Numbered from the stretch's first letter, positions 1-12,643 are shown. The stretch is DNA of 64,000 nt from Molanna angustata (GCA_963576475.1 OY754972.1:16730506-16794505); one strand, 5' to 3'. Made by a program: numbers and translations. Notes: generated by a model from the sequence alone, not told the origin.

Positions 1-3000
1 TAAGATAAACAAACTATTAATGCAGTATAGTGAAGAATGCTTATGTTGTATGAAATATTTTAAAAAAAGCAGATAAATTTTGTTTTAAAGAACGCGAGAG
101 CATTTTCAAAATTTTGACACGTGATATTATATGAAGATTTTTTTTGTTATTTATGGAAAGCTAATCAGTTCTATGTTCAAGCTCTTTACATTATAACATG
201 AAATCAAATTACTGAACTTTTCCATACATAGAAATTTATCTAATTACATTATTATTCATACTAAATGTTACTATCAGGAATATAAATTTTCTTCCGATAG
301 TATATTTTTATGTTAAGATAGACAAACTATTAATGCAGTATAGTGAAGAATGCTTATGTTGTATGAAATATTTTAAAAAAAGCAGATAAATTTTGTTTTA
401 AAGAACGCGAGAGCATTTTTCAAATTTTGACAGGTGATATCATATGAAGATTTTTTTTGTTATTTATGGAAAGCTAATCAGTTCTATGTTCAAGCTCTTT
501 ACATTATATCATGAAATCAAATTACTACACGTTTCCATACATAGAAATTTATCTAATTACATTTTTATTCATACTAAATGTTACTATCAGGAATATAAAT
601 TTTCTTCCGATAGTATATTTTTATGTTAAGATAAACAAACTATTAATGCAGTTTAGTGAAGAATGCTTATGTTGTATGAAATATTTTAAAAAAAGCAGAT
701 AAATTTTGTTTTAAAGAACGCGAGAGCATTTTCAAAATTTTGACACGTGATATTATATGAAGAATTTTTTTGTTATTTATGGAAAGCTAATCAGTTCTAT
801 GTTCAAGCTCTTTACATTATAACATGAAATCAAATTACTGAACTTTTCCATACATAGAAATTTATCTAATTACATTATTATTCATACTAAATGTTACTAT
901 CAGGAATATAAATTTTCTTCCGATAGTATATTTTTATGATAAGATAGACAAACTTTTAATGCAGTATGGTGTAGAATGCTTATGTTGTATGAAATATTTT
1001 AAAAAAAGCAGATAAATTTTGTTCTAAAGAACGCGAGAGCATTTTCCAAATTTTGACAGGTGATATCATATGAAGATTTTTTTTGTTATTTATGGAAAGC
1101 TAATCAGTTCTATGTTCAAGCTCTTTACATTATAACATGAATTCAAATTACTGAACTTTTCCATACATAGAAATTTATCTAATTACATTTTTATTCATAC
1201 TAAATGTTACTACCAGGAATATAAATTTTCTTCCGATAGTATATTTTTATGTTAAGATAGACAAACTATTAATGCAGTATAGTGAAAAATGCTTATGTTG
1301 TATGAAATATTTAAAAAAAAGCAGATAAATTTTGTTTTAAAGAACGCGAGAGCATTTTTCAAATTTTGACAGGTGATATCATATGAAGAATTTTTTTGTT
1401 ATTTATGGAAAGCTAATCAGTTCTATGTTCAAGCTCTTTACATTATATCATGAAATCAAATTACTACACGTTTCCATACATAGAAATTTATCTAATTACA
1501 TTTTTATTCATACTAAATGTTATTATCAGGAATATAAATTTTCTTCCGATAGTATATTTTTATGTTAAGATAAACAAACTATTAATGCAGTATAGTGAAG
1601 AATGCTTATGTTGTATGAAATATTTTAAAAAAAGCAGATAAATTTTGTTTTAAAGAACGCGAGAGCATTTTCAAAATTTTGACACGTGATATTATATGAA
1701 GATTTTTTTTGTTATTTATGGAAAGCTAATCAGTTCTATGTTCAAGCTCTTTACATTATAACATGAAATCAAATTACTGAACTTTTCCATACATAGAAAT
1801 TTATCTAATTACATTATTATTCATACTAAATGTTACTATCAGGAATATAAATTTTCTTCCGATAGTATATTTTTATGTTAAGATAGACAAACTATTAATG
1901 CAGTATAGTGAAGAATGCTTATGTTGTATGAAATATTTTAAAAAAAGCAGATAAATTTTGTTTTAAAGAACGCGAGAGCATTTTTCAAATTTTGACAGGT
2001 GATATCATATGAAGAATTTTTTTGTTATTTATGGAAAGCTAATCAGTTCTATGTTCAAGCTCTTTACATTATATCATGAAATCAAATTACTACACGTTTC
2101 CATACATAGAAATTTATCTAATTACATTTTTATTCATACTAAATGTTACTATCAGGAATATAAATTTTCTTCCGATAGTATATTTTTATGTTAAGATAAA
2201 CAAACTATTAATGCAGTTTAGTGAAGAATGCTTATGTTGTATGAAATATTTTAAAAAAAGCAGATAAATTTTGTTCTAAAGAACGCGAGAGCATTTTCCA
2301 CATTTTGACAGGTGATATCATATGAAGATTTTTTTTGTTATTTATGGAAAGCTAATCAGTTCTATGTTCAAGCTCTTTACATTATAACATGAAATCAAAT
2401 TACTGAACTTTTCCATACATAGAAATTTATCTAATTACATTTTTATTCATATTAAATGTTACTACCAGGAATATAAATTTTCTTCCGATAGTATATTTTT
2501 ATGTTAAGATAAACAAAATATTAATGCAGTATAGTGAAGAATGCTTATGTTGTATGAAATATTTTTAAAAATGCAGATAAATTTTGTTTTAAAGAACGCG
2601 AGAGCATTTTCAAAATTTTGACACGTGATATTATATGAAGATTTTTTTTGTTATTTATGGAAAGCTAATCAGTTCTATGTTCAAGCTCTTTACATTATAA
2701 CATGAAATCAAATTACTGAACTTTTCCATACATAGAAATTTATCTAATTACATTATTATTCATACTAAATGTTACTATCAGGAATATAAATTTTCTTCCG
2801 ATAGTATATTTTTATGTTAAGATAAACAAACTATTAATGCAGTATAGTGAAGAATGCTTATGTTGTATGAAATATTTTAAAAAAAGCAGATAAATTTTGT
2901 TCTAAAGAACGCGAGAGCATTTTCCAAATTTTGACAGGTGATATCATATGAAGATTTTTTTTGTTATTTATGGAAAGCTAATCAGTTCTATGTTCAAGCT

Positions 3001-3235
3001 CTTTACATTATAACATGAAATCAAATTACTAAACGTTTCCATACATAGAAATTTATCTAATTACATTTTTATTCATACTAAATGTTACTACCAGGAATAT
3101 AAATTTTCTTCCGATAGTATATTTTTATGTTAAGATAGACAAACTATTAATGCAGTATAGTGAAGACTGCTTATGTTGTATGAAATATTTTAAAAAAAGC
3201 AGATAAATTTTGTTTCAAAGAGCGTTAGAGCATTT
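1..3235. repeat. 313-bp satellite array, about ten monomers
   Basis: The same AT-rich monomer recurs every 313 bases; for example the block beginning TAAGATA(A/G)ACAAACTATT starts near 1, 314, 627, 940, 1253, 1566, 1879, 2192, 2505, 2818 and 3131. Monomers fall into sequence types by the motif before the ATATGAAGA block: CAAAATTTTGACACG (type A) or CAAATTTTGACAGG (types B and C). The order reads roughly A B A C B A B C A C, a partial dimeric higher-order arrangement. The array runs off the left edge. Short ORFs of about 60 codons recur in some monomers only because the monomer repeats; they are not genes. Confidence 0.95.
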
Positions 3236-4070
3236 TGACAATGTTTACACGTGATATCATATGAAGAAATTATATGATATCTATGAAAAGCTAATCAGTT
3301 CTAAGTTCAAGCTATTAATATTTTTCTATCAATATGAAATCAATGAACTGATCATTGCCAAATATAAAAAAATTCTCTTGTTACATATAAGTTTCATACA
3401 AATATCCATTAAATAAAATATAATTTTTGAAACCGTTGAATATTTTTCTTTTAACATTGACCAACTTTGAATACAATTTTATGAAGATTCTTGGTGTTGT
3501 ATAAATAGTTGAAACCAAATTAAAATATCTCTAATTTCCAGGTCGTGAGAGCATTTTTTCAGTTTTAATAGATGAAATCATAAAGAAACATTGGGAAAAA
3601 ATGAACCGTTGTCTATGGAAAACTAATCAGCTCTAAGTTTATGGACTTAACACATGTGATATCAATATGAAGTCAATCGGACTTATAGTTTGGGCTGCAG
3701 AGAGGACACAAAAAAAAAACAACGTAAATGATGAATTCATAGAGAAGAAATCAAAAGTTGTCTATGGAAAACTAATCAGCTCTAGGTCTTTGCACTTTAC
3801 ACATATGATGTTAATATGAAGTCGATCAGACTTATTGTTTGGGCTGTAGAGAGGACACAAAAAAGATAAATGCTACGGCGTACGGCGTACGGCGTACGGC
3901 GTACGGCGTACAGCGTATACGCCATACACACAAACACATCACGACGAAACTCATAGTGTGCATTCTCTACATGATACCCATTGAGAAATTGATGTAAAAA
4001 AAATACGCTTAAATTTTGCGAAATCATGACTCTCCCCTATTCCATAGTGTGGAGAGTAAAAATATTTGTA
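3236..4070. repeat. Degenerate satellite monomer running into dispersed repeat family E
   Basis: After 3235 the monomer decays. From about 3540 the sequence still carries satellite-like blocks (GTGAGAGCATTTT, CTATGGAAAACTAATCAG), but continues into a GTACGGC tandem tract at 3878-3918 and a terminal hairpin at 4028-4056 (CTCTCC...ATTCC...GGAGAG) followed by TAAAAA. The same order of blocks occurs at 43640-44415, and in reverse at 17405-17720, so this is a dispersed element rather than satellite alone. Confidence 0.75.
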
Positions 4071-4698
4071 ATTCTCCTCGAAAAGAGGGAAACCTTGTAA
4101 AATAGGAAAAAAAGATAGAATAAACATTATGAATAATCATATTTGAATGAGTAATCCACTTATTAAAATGTCCCTGTTAACTGAATTGTGTTTGCCACCG
4201 TTGTAACTCCACATTCTTCTTTCCCTCCAACACCGTCCTCAGAGGAATAACTCTTTGACGAAGTCGGACAGAGTAAACATGGCGGCTCAATATTATGATC
4301 GATGCCTTAGTGTGATTGGTCTTATTAAGTAAAATAGATTTCCGTAATGCTCAAAACAAGAGCATCTTCTCTTAGGGGCATTCGCAAACTTGATTTTTTT
4401 AATCAGCCGATTATTTGGCGAACCCTTAAATCATTATGAAGATGTATGTACTCGTAAGTACGCATATTACAACGATTCAGAGCAGAACTGCAGATCTGAT
4501 ATAAAATTAGCAAGCAGGCACTAAACCTTAGAATTCACCATGTCTCATTTTTACCAATGTCGGATGACACTAAACGTGAAAATTTTCAACACGAAAAATA
4601 AAAGTGATAAAAATCATACTACAACGTGAATAATTTGTTGAAAAATATATATTTTTTTTGAAATTTGATCAAATGCGAATACATGATAAACTTACTAC

Positions 4699-4842
4699 TG
4701 AAAATGATAAATATGAACACATATAATTCAACAATCGATTTATTTCACTCCCGACGTTTCAGCTTACAAGGCCATAAGTAACTGGTCTGATTGTAGAATA
4801 ATCGATTGTATAATTATATGTGTTCATATTTATCATTTTCAT
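4699..4842. repeat. Foldback repeat with about 42-nt arms
   Basis: The block at 4699-4740 (starting TGAAAATGATAAATATG) is repeated in inverse complement at 4799-4842. The loop of about 58 bases contains CCGACGTTTCAGCTTAC. This is a hairpin-forming non-coding repeat. Confidence 0.8.
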
Positions 4843-4860
4843 GATGGAGCTCTACAAATT

Positions 4861-5549
4861 AGAAGCCGTCGCAATCTAAAGGTTGAAAAGTGCGCAAACT
4901 AATTACTAACCTGAAACGGCAAAGGTGTTGATAACATTTTTTCCTGCAACTAATTTCCATTCAATTTATAAATTTAATAGTATGATGTGTACGTAAATCT
5001 CCATTCCCCTTGTTTTGTTGGTTGGGTTAATAATAATAGTGACTTTATAAATTGGTTGCAAGAAAAATGTTATCAGCACCTTTGTCAATTGAGGTTAGGA
5101 ATAAGTTTATTATGTATTCACATTTGATCTCTTTTTTCAAATAAATTAAATTTACGTTCATATGTATATGGCGATACCTACTATTTTTAACGCTTTAATT
5201 TTATTGCGTTAATTTTTTTTCGCGTGTAATGTCAAGATTTACAGCTCACCCGATCTTGGTAAAAATGAGCTGTGGTGCATTTTAAGGTCTAGTCAAGCTG
5301 TCCAACCTGAAAAGTCTGTGCGAGTGTTTTTAAATTCCGCAAATAAATTGTTGCGTAGAGCAACACAAGACAGACCCCTTGGAATGATCCAGAATCATTA
5401 AACGGCACAATCAAATTTTTAATTATTAATATGAGGTATAATTATTTATCAACAAAATATGATGGCAATAATAAACTTTTTCATACACCAGCACTTTTAA
5501 ATCTGCTGATTGAGATGGCTTCTAATTTGTAGAAATCCACAATAATTAG
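4861..5549. other. No gene seen
   Basis: AT-rich sequence without a coding frame or recognisable element between two foldback copies. Confidence 0.6.
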
Positions 5550-5750
5550 AAAAAATATGATCATATATTATTCCCCAAAGTATTTACTTGGTATACCGAC
5601 GATCGTTTCGGTTTATGAGGCCATAATCAAGTTGTTCAACCAGTTTCGGCTTATAAGGCTATATTAACAGGTTCAACTAATTTCGGCTTATAAGGGTCGA
5701 AGATAGACTTTGTGGAATAATACGTGTTCATGTTTTTTTCTAATAACTTT
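5550..5750. repeat. Diverged second copy of the foldback repeat
   Basis: Its arms are TTAGAAAAAATATGATCAT... and its inverse near 5711-5750. The loop again contains repeated TTTCGGCTTATAAGG motifs, as in the 4699-4842 copy. The arms are imperfect, so it is older or mutated. Confidence 0.55.
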
Positions 5751-7869
5751 CATACACCCTGCGCAAGTGGCGAGTTTATACAACTTAAAAGCAAAATCTG
5801 CGTGAAAATAAATTTTAAATAAATGTCTTCTCTGCTGGAAATAGAACCCAGGACGCCGGCACAAAGTCAACAATAATATCTACGTAAGAACATTGTTTCA
5901 TCGAGACACAATAACAGTAGGTTTATATATGTACATTTTGAAATAAATGTTATATTAAACGTGATTAACCACGTGTTATTATTGAAAAATTTTGTCGAGA
6001 AAATGTAGACAAAGCCATCACCCCGTATTTAAACAAAACTTAAGCAAAGAAAATATATTATTCACGTGAGAATATTTTCAGGAGAATTTCTTATTAATTT
6101 CCTGATTCACGGAACAAGTAACCTTTTATATAGGTACTTGTAATCATTAAAAATACACATTTTGAAATAACACCATAGAATAAGGATTATTAAAGAACAA
6201 TTAAACACTTGGTAAAAATATAAACCTACATAATAAAAAGAATATGAACTCAAATAAAAAACGTAATTCAAAAATATGATAGTTTATTTTTTGACATTTC
6301 ACAAACAGATATCTCCCAAAAACGCGAAATAAATAATTTGTATTTGCGTATTACAAAAATCATTACCTACTTAAAAAATGTTAGTCCATCTACAGTTCAT
6401 AATAATTGATTTTTATAAAACATAAAATAAACAAATAGCAGTACATAAAATATAGAATACAAAAATAAATATATAAATTAAAACACACAATAAATGAAAA
6501 ATTCCACAAAAATGTTATTGAAACACAACCACAGACAGAATCAATAAACAAATAAAACAAGGTAGGTATGTGAAGTGCGTATTTACACATCTACAATAAC
6601 GTAACATTTGACAGATTTTTATTTATTCCCTTTTCCAGGCCGATCGTTTTGCATCCGATTCAGATTTTTAATCATGTTTTGTATACCCTAAAATACGTAG
6701 GTACTTGTATGTTCGTTGTCTTTAAATTTACTTATATTTATTACTTACGTAATTATTTCTTATTAATTATTTGCAATACAATATAAGAATTTTTATCTTC
6801 CATTTCTTTGTGCCTACATTCATCATATTATTTATTTTTTGTTATTTTGTCATCAATTCCCAGCATCTTAACATAAAAATCACGATATATGTATTATTTT
6901 ATTTGATTGTACACAAAAATATACTAATTTATGTTAGGAATAAATAATTTTCGTCCAAATTATTGTCATTGAAATTTGTATACATACCTACGTTTAACAG
7001 AAATGCTTTCAGATAAACAATAATTATCCTCTCAAATAATATATAATCAACCAACAATTTCGTTGAAAGATAATCGTTGAAATTTATTGACAAGTCCTTG
7101 ACATTGAGAAAATAAGTTAAGAGGCTATAGTAGGCTATACATTATATTTTGAAAATAATTTCCCTAATACCCTCAAAAGATACGTCTTTGAAATAAGGAA
7201 CAGTTTGTATGTACATCTTTAATCTATTGCATGATTTTTTTGAATTTTGAATTTGTTTAATACTTTTCTTGTAAAATTAGTTTTAGTAAAACCATTTTTT
7301 ATTTTTTTACTGTAAGTAACTAAAAAACTACAAGGCCTATGAAGTATATTTTTACTTTATTCGATAGAGAATATGAAAATCTACCGGCTGAATTTTTTAT
7401 TATTATAAAATTTCAATGACTCTTCTTGCTATTTAAAAAAAACCTCTAAATTTTACCATTTTCGCACGATAAAATGTTGTATATCACATATCAGGTGATA
7501 TACAATATTTTCTCGTGTTTCATACATTAGAAGCTAATTTAGTGTGCATTTTTGCGTACATCCGTATATCCAGGGTATAGTAGGGCCTTAAGTACAAATT
7601 TTGCATAAATATCGCGAATTCCACAATTTATTTTGTATCATCCACATGTACCTCCCAATAACAAATTACCAAGAAAATTAGCCACGAGGTCTTTAAAAAA
7701 CCGTAATTATTTTAAGCTTTACATGAGTATATCAACACATGTCATGATTTAATAATTTGCCGATTTCTATATGAAACAAAAGAATAATAACATCATATCT
7801 ACGTCTACGTCGTGTCATCTACGTCTTGAATAAATCTGGAATATGACACAAATATATTTATTTATTCAA
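5751..7869. other. No gene seen
   Basis: Very AT-rich. The longest frames are under 70 codons, with compositions expected from random AT-rich DNA. I see no repeat or RNA gene. Confidence 0.6.
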
Positions 7870-8232
7870 CTAGTTGCATGTAACACATAAGATCCAACTG
7901 TCGATAGCTATAGTATAAAAGTTTTGTAGGCATATAACTATTTATTTATATATCCTGAAATTTTGGGCTCTGTACATTGAGCGGATCAAAAGTTATAAGG
8001 GGGGGACGGACACATACATACACAGACACACGAAATGTTTTACTCCGAATTCTGAGTAAATCCGTATATATAACATATATGCTGCGAAGCTTCTAAGTTG
8101 GTGTTTTTTTACTTCAAAGTTGGAAAAGCCGTGATAAATATAGACCCTACATACAAATCTCGCGTATCTTGGCTTGAAACTTTGTCGATATGTTAAGAGA
8201 ACAAAGTTCTGTTAAACAAATCGACAGTTGGA
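7870..8232 (-). mobile_element. Helentron-like (HINE) element, short copy
   Basis: Read on the minus strand it begins TCCAACTGTCGATTTG and ends with a CATGT-type hairpin followed by CAACTAG, with a host T after CTAG. A copy of the 5' motif lies inverted just inside the 3' end (ATCGACAGTTGGATC), an asymmetric terminal inverted repeat. An internal CA/GA-rich microsatellite lies near 8010-8033. Internal sequence is deleted compared with the copies of about 800-1050 bp at 38245 and 52285. No coding capacity, so it would need proteins supplied by another element. Confidence 0.75.
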
Positions 8233-8884
8233 TTACTGTTACACCCTGTGCAAGTTACAACGTTATTGTCAAACGACAATTTCTTTCAACTAACCAGTGT
8301 TTCGATTACAGAGAAGCATAATATATGTGAGAAATTATTTTAAATAAATTTCTCTAGTGCCGAGTACCAATTTTTGTTTCGATATCTTAATGCTGTTCTT
8401 TGTTGAAACAAAATTTCTGGACTTGTACAAATATTAAAATATGATAACAAAGCAGGTATAGTAAATATATGAGGTGCACTAAACATATACCTAGAAAACA
8501 TACTATTTTTTTTATTTTGACATATTTTTTTAATAATCACAAACATGATGCAAGTTTTCGATATCTATATCGTTCTACATTTATAAAATAATAAACAAAA
8601 AACATTAGTTGCAAACTTAATAATAAAAAAATATATTTTGGAATCTTGTCATCTTAAAAATGCAATGAACATTTACTGGGTAGAAATGAATTTTAATATT
8701 CTCTGCTGCATTTAGAAGGGTTTCGTTTGTTTCTACTTTACCCACATAAGTATCTTACAGAAATATTACTTTTCTTACCTTTTCTTCCAAGAGGTAACTA
8801 TTTTTGACATCAAGTGGCAATAGCATATTCTAAAATTCATCTTGTAAAATTGAATATTATATACATGAAAACATCGGTCCTCAT
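8233..8884. other. No gene seen
   Basis: AT-rich. The only frame (68 codons, minus strand) has no recognisable features. Confidence 0.55.
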
Positions 8885-8939
8885 TCTATAGATACATTCA
8901 TGTCTTAACCTGTCCCTCAATGATAAGCAGATAGAACTA

Positions 8940-9150
8940 AACCCCACATATTGACTCGTATCGATCGCTTCATCAACATTCATGCATCGTATCATGCATG
9001 CTCGTTTATTATTCAATCATCTTAAATTTTGCGTCTTTCAATATGTCTTTTACGTGGTCGTGTCATCCTTTTCTTGCACGACTACGACATCTTGGCTTTG
9101 TATATTCTTTCTTCATTCAATCTTTCCATATGGCCAAACCATCTCAGCGT
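8940..9150 (-). mobile_element. RTE-like LINE 3' fragment
   Basis: Minus-strand reading gives LRWFGHMERLNEERIYKAK followed, after frame breaks, by CMIRCMNVDEAI. Both are hallmarks of the C-terminus of insect endonuclease/reverse-transcriptase LINEs; the same order is seen at 11039-11400 and 58487-58740. Stops and frame shifts interrupt it, so it is dead. Confidence 0.7.
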
Positions 9151-9263
9151 CCTCATTTTATAATAATAATAATAATTTATTTACTTTACAACTATTCATT
9201 TAACGGTTACATTAACTTTCTCAAAAACCACATATCAAATTAAAATACACAAATATCACAAAT

Positions 9264-9500
9264 TGTCGGCCTTTGTGGCTCAGATGGTTAGGTATATGAC
9301 TGCTGAAACAAAGGTCCCGGGTTCGATTCCTGGTCGAGACAAATTATTTAATTGTCTTTTCAATCTAGATCTGTGAGACGATTAATATCGTAAGTCTACA
9401 GAATGTGGCAACTTATTAGTGGGTGCGTGATAAATTAATATTTGACATTGTACCTGTTAGTTGTCCGAGACGCAAAATAACAATAAAACTTTAAAATATA
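9264..9500 (+). mobile_element. tRNA-derived SINE
   Basis: It has a pol III A box (TGGCTCAGATGG, 9276-9287) and a perfect B box (GGTTCGATTCC, 9320-9330), followed by an unrelated non-tRNA body. The region between the boxes does not fold as a convincing tRNA cloverleaf, so I call it a SINE and not a tRNA gene. The 3' limit is approximate. Confidence 0.75.
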
Positions 9501-9578
9501 CAAAAAAATTAAATATATGATTAATTTTCCGGTACATAAATTGTAAGCTGTTTCACTAATTTATCTTTTATCCTTAAC

Positions 9579-10908
9579 TTGACACAGCACATCGAGGACG
9601 GTTTCGAGGAAGGCAAAATTACAGGAGTAGCGTTCATTGACCTAACTGCTGCCTATGATACAGTCAATCACAGGAAATTGTTACACAAAGTATACGGGAT
9701 CTCGAGAGACTTCAAACTCACCTCAGTAATTGGAACTTTGTTGAGCAATAGACGGTTCTATGTCACGCTGCAGGGGAAGGACAGCCGCTGGAGGATGCAG
9801 AAGAATGGACTTCCTCAGGGTAGTGTCTTGGCGCCTCTACTGTTTAACATATATACAAATGATCAACCAAGACCAAACAGAACACGCCAATTCATATATG
9901 CCGATGACACCGCCGTGGCAGCACAGGGGAAATCATTTCATGAGGTAGAGGATAGACTTACGTCAACACTCACTGAATTGGGTGAATACTACGATGCAAA
10001 CCACCTAAAACCCAACCCCAAAAAAAACACAACTATGCGCCTTCCACTTGAAAAATAGAGAGGCGGGTCGAGGGTTACGAGTCAACTGGAGAAATGAGGA
10101 ACTCGAAAACTGCCACGCACCAAAGTATCTGGGAGTGACACTGGATCGATCTCTGACTTACAAGCAGCACTGCCTAAACACGAAACAGAAGGTCTCCGCC
10201 AGAAATAATATCTTGAGAAAGCTTGTCGGATCAACTTGGGGAGCATGCCCTGAGCTCTTGCGCACTTCTGCTCTGGGACTGTGCCTCTCTGCCGCCGAAT
10301 ATGCTTGCCCTGTATGGTTTGGATCAGCTCATGCCAACGTTGCAGTTAATGAAATGGCACGAATTATATCAGGATGTCTTAGACCCACAGCCAAAAACAA
10401 ATTGTATCCCATAATAGGCATAGCACCCCCTAACATCAGAAGAAGAGTGGCAGCAGATGCGGAGAGGCATAAGCAGATACACGACCCAAGACACCCACTC
10501 TATGAACATAAAGCACCAAACCCTCGCCTCAAGTCAAGGAATAGCTTCCTAAAGTCCACAGCCGACCTGCAGACCTCCCAGAAGCAACGCCGAGAGGAGT
10601 TGTGGATGGACGACCCAATCTCTGCATGGATGGACACAAGCGAGAAGGCGAATATGGCGCACTGCCTGCCATTCCCAATATGGAAGACACTGAACAGGCT
10701 GAGGGTGGGTGTGAGTGGCTGCAAGAGCAACCTGCACAGGTGGGGCTTCTCGACGGAGGATGATACCTTCTGTGATTGTGGGGCAGTGCAGGATGACGAC
10801 CATCTGCTGTCCTGCCCAGAATTGAACGAGGGTTGCCACATGGACGACCTGATTAAACTTACCGACAGGGCGATTTCCGCCGCCACACATTGGAGTGGCA
10901 AAATCTGA
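9579..10908 (+). mobile_element. 5'-truncated non-LTR retrotransposon, reverse transcriptase with one frameshift
   Basis: The first frame (9579-10058) carries reverse transcriptase motifs in order: FIDLTAAYDTV, NGLPQGSVLAPLLFNIYTND and the catalytic FIYADDTA. The second frame (10048-10908) continues with PKYLGVTLDR, then the thumb and a C-terminal zinc-knuckle-like motif, CDCGAVQDDDHLLSCPEL. The shift lies in the A-run at about 10019-10026. There is no endonuclease upstream, so the copy is 5'-truncated near 9560-9580. The motif set fits the Jockey/CR1-type superfamily; the clade is not certain. After the stop, a short TAAG/AAGT repeat at 10919-10935 probably marks the 3' tail. With one frameshift and otherwise open frames it is fairly young, but cannot encode a full protein. 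Confidence 0.9.
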
Positions 10909-11038
10909 GTTCCGGACTCGATAAGTAAGTAAGTATCTTTTATATATCCAAATAGAAATAATTCCATGTATAGTATAATATTTAAAATATATACCTATAT
11001 TTATAGTATGGTATAATATACAGGATTTTTCAAGCTTT

Positions 11039-11400
11039 CTAAATATCATTTACATTGTCATGCCATCCCTTTCTGGGGCGGCCCCTGCTATTCACTCCAT
11101 CTCTTACACCCATGCAATTTTTTTTCAGTCGTTCATCATTCATTATTTCAATATGTCCAAACCACCTCAAGGAATTCACTTTCATTTTACTTATAATATT
11201 CTTCTTTATCTTGCATTCTTTCCTAATGTCCTCATTTTTCATTCTATCATATATTGTTCTATTACATACTCTACTTAGTGATCTCATTTCCATAGCATTT
11301 ATTCTACTTTCATGCATCTTTTGCCACGTCCATGTTTCAATGGCATACATCAAAGTAGGCAGTACAATTGCATTATGTATGCCATCTTGCATTCTCCCAA
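11039..11400 (-). mobile_element. RTE-like LINE C-terminal fragment
   Basis: Minus-strand reading contains LMYAIETWTWQKMHESRINA, then NSLRWFGHIEIMNDERLKK, then NSRGRPRKGWHDNV, the usual C-terminal order of RTE-type LINE polyproteins. Only this end is present, and its frame is open. It lies in opposite orientation just downstream of the other LINE. Confidence 0.85.
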
Positions 11401-11410
11401 TAATAATAAT

Positions 11411-11645
11411 AAAAATGCGAAAATCGGAAATAATAATCAATACATGTAGAATCATTCATTCATTCATACCATCACGGCATAGTGGGAGCACTATTCTAAG
11501 CCGGTGCCGCACAGGTTAAGATTTTTTAAACGTTAATGATCGGGAATCAGTGGGGTTGATAGGTAGTATAGAGACCTCCTCAGAGCCTTATCCTTTGAAA
11601 TGTTTAGTATCTGGATGGGTGAATAATTCCTAATCAATAACTTGA
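11411..11645 (+). mobile_element. LINE 3' fragment (same family as 11926-12490)
   Basis: AATACATGTAGAATC at 11438-11452 and the block 11517-11640 (ACGTTAATGATCGGGAATCAG onwards) match, in inverse orientation, the 3' part of the minus-strand LINE fragment at 11926-12070. Between them sit an ATTC tetranucleotide repeat and unrelated sequence. Two 3' ends of one LINE family thus face each other tail to tail. Confidence 0.65.
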
Positions 11646-11659
11646 TCGGTGCGTTTGTG

Positions 11660-11720
11660 CGTTGATTGGTAGAAATTGCCTGCGGGCAATAAGTCCGCCA
11701 CGTTGTTTAACTCAATAAAA
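11660..11720 (+). mobile_element. LINE 3'-tail-like motif
   Basis: The block GATTGGTAGAAATTGCC with GGGCAATAAGTCCGCC recurs with changes at 16592-16650 and inverted at 63765-63825, suggesting a conserved 3' tail of a repeat family. It has no coding content. Confidence 0.45.
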
Positions 11721-11731
11721 GTCTTTTTTTT

Positions 11732-12643
11732 TTACGGCGCTGGCCGATTTACTAATGATATTAATAACAATTAAGCACTACAAATAATAACACTCAATTA
11801 TTATTATTACCATTATACACTTCCTCAAAAGAATTATCAGATCAATGCGTAAATTGTAATTTATTTAAAAGAGCAAAATAAAATGCAACAAACGCATCAT
11901 CAAGCTTTCAATTGGGAATAGTTCACCCATCCAGATACTTAACATATCAAAGGATTAGGCTCTGAGGAGGTCTCTATACTACCTAACAACCCTACTGATT
12001 CCCGAATATTAACGTTTAAAAAATCTTTAACGATTCTACATGTATTCATAATTACCGTTTTTTGCATTTTTATTATTAAATTTTTCGATAAATCTATAAT
12101 TTCTAAATTACGGATTAACGATTTTGGAATAATGCCAGTGGCTGAAATAATGAACGGTACCTAATATTATTATTTTACGACAATCCAAAGTTTTTTAATC
12201 TCGTTACCTAAAGCGGTGTATTTTCTAATTTTTTCATCAAAAGTTTTTATAATATTACTAGAATTTGGAATTGCCACGTCGCAAATATATGTTATTTTTT
12301 TAATTTTATCATGTTTTATTAAATCGGGTCTGTTATGTTGAATTGACCGGTCAGTTAATATTGTTTTATCGTAATAAAGCGAAATATTATTATTTTCTAA
12401 AAATGAAATCGGATCATATTCATAATATGGTTTTATGTTTATAGCGTCAAAGTCTTTAATTGTTATTATTATTACTATTGTTTGTTGCATTTTATTTTGA
12501 TCGATTAAATACTTTACAGTTTATGCATTGATTTTCTATTTTTTTAGGATGTGTATAATGGTAATAATAATAATAATTGAGTGTTATTATTTGTAGTACT
12601 TAATTGTAATTAATATCATTAGTAAATTGTCTATCACCGTAAA
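11732..12643. repeat. 90-bp inverted repeats bracketing a LINE fragment
   Basis: 11732-11820 (TTACGGCGCTGGCCGATTT...) is repeated in inverse complement at 12551-12643, sharing the core ATTTACTAATGATATTAA and the AACACTCAATTATTATTATT stretch. The enclosed segment is mostly a minus-strand LINE C-terminus. Whether a TIR element captured the LINE, or two tail copies flank it by chance, cannot be decided here. Confidence 0.75.
11926..12490 (-). mobile_element. LINE C-terminal fragment with IPNSSN/ISATGIIPKSL motifs
   Basis: A minus-strand frame (12170-12490) reads ISLYYDKTILTDRSIQHNRP and CDVAIPNSSNI. After a frame break near 12165 it continues FIISATGIIPKSLIRNLEII and VIMNTCRIVKDFL. This series is the C-terminal domain of a LINE group related to the R2/R4 elements that use a restriction-like endonuclease; the clade is a recollection, not a search result. 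The reverse transcriptase itself is absent. The initial Met is only an in-frame Met of the fragment. Confidence 0.75.

Noticed and set aside
444..2267. Recurring 61- and 63-codon frames
   Set aside because: They repeat with the 313-bp satellite and are broken in several monomers.
8233..8260. Extension of the inverted repeat beyond TTGGA (TGTTACACCCTGTGCAAG)
   Set aside because: Resembles the left end only here and is absent at other copies; probably chance.
9264..9345. True tRNA gene
   Set aside because: A and B boxes are present but no convincing anticodon stem or acceptor pairing; body follows as in a SINE.
10500..11049. 155- and 166-codon minus-strand frames
   Set aside because: Antisense shadows of the LINE coding frame.
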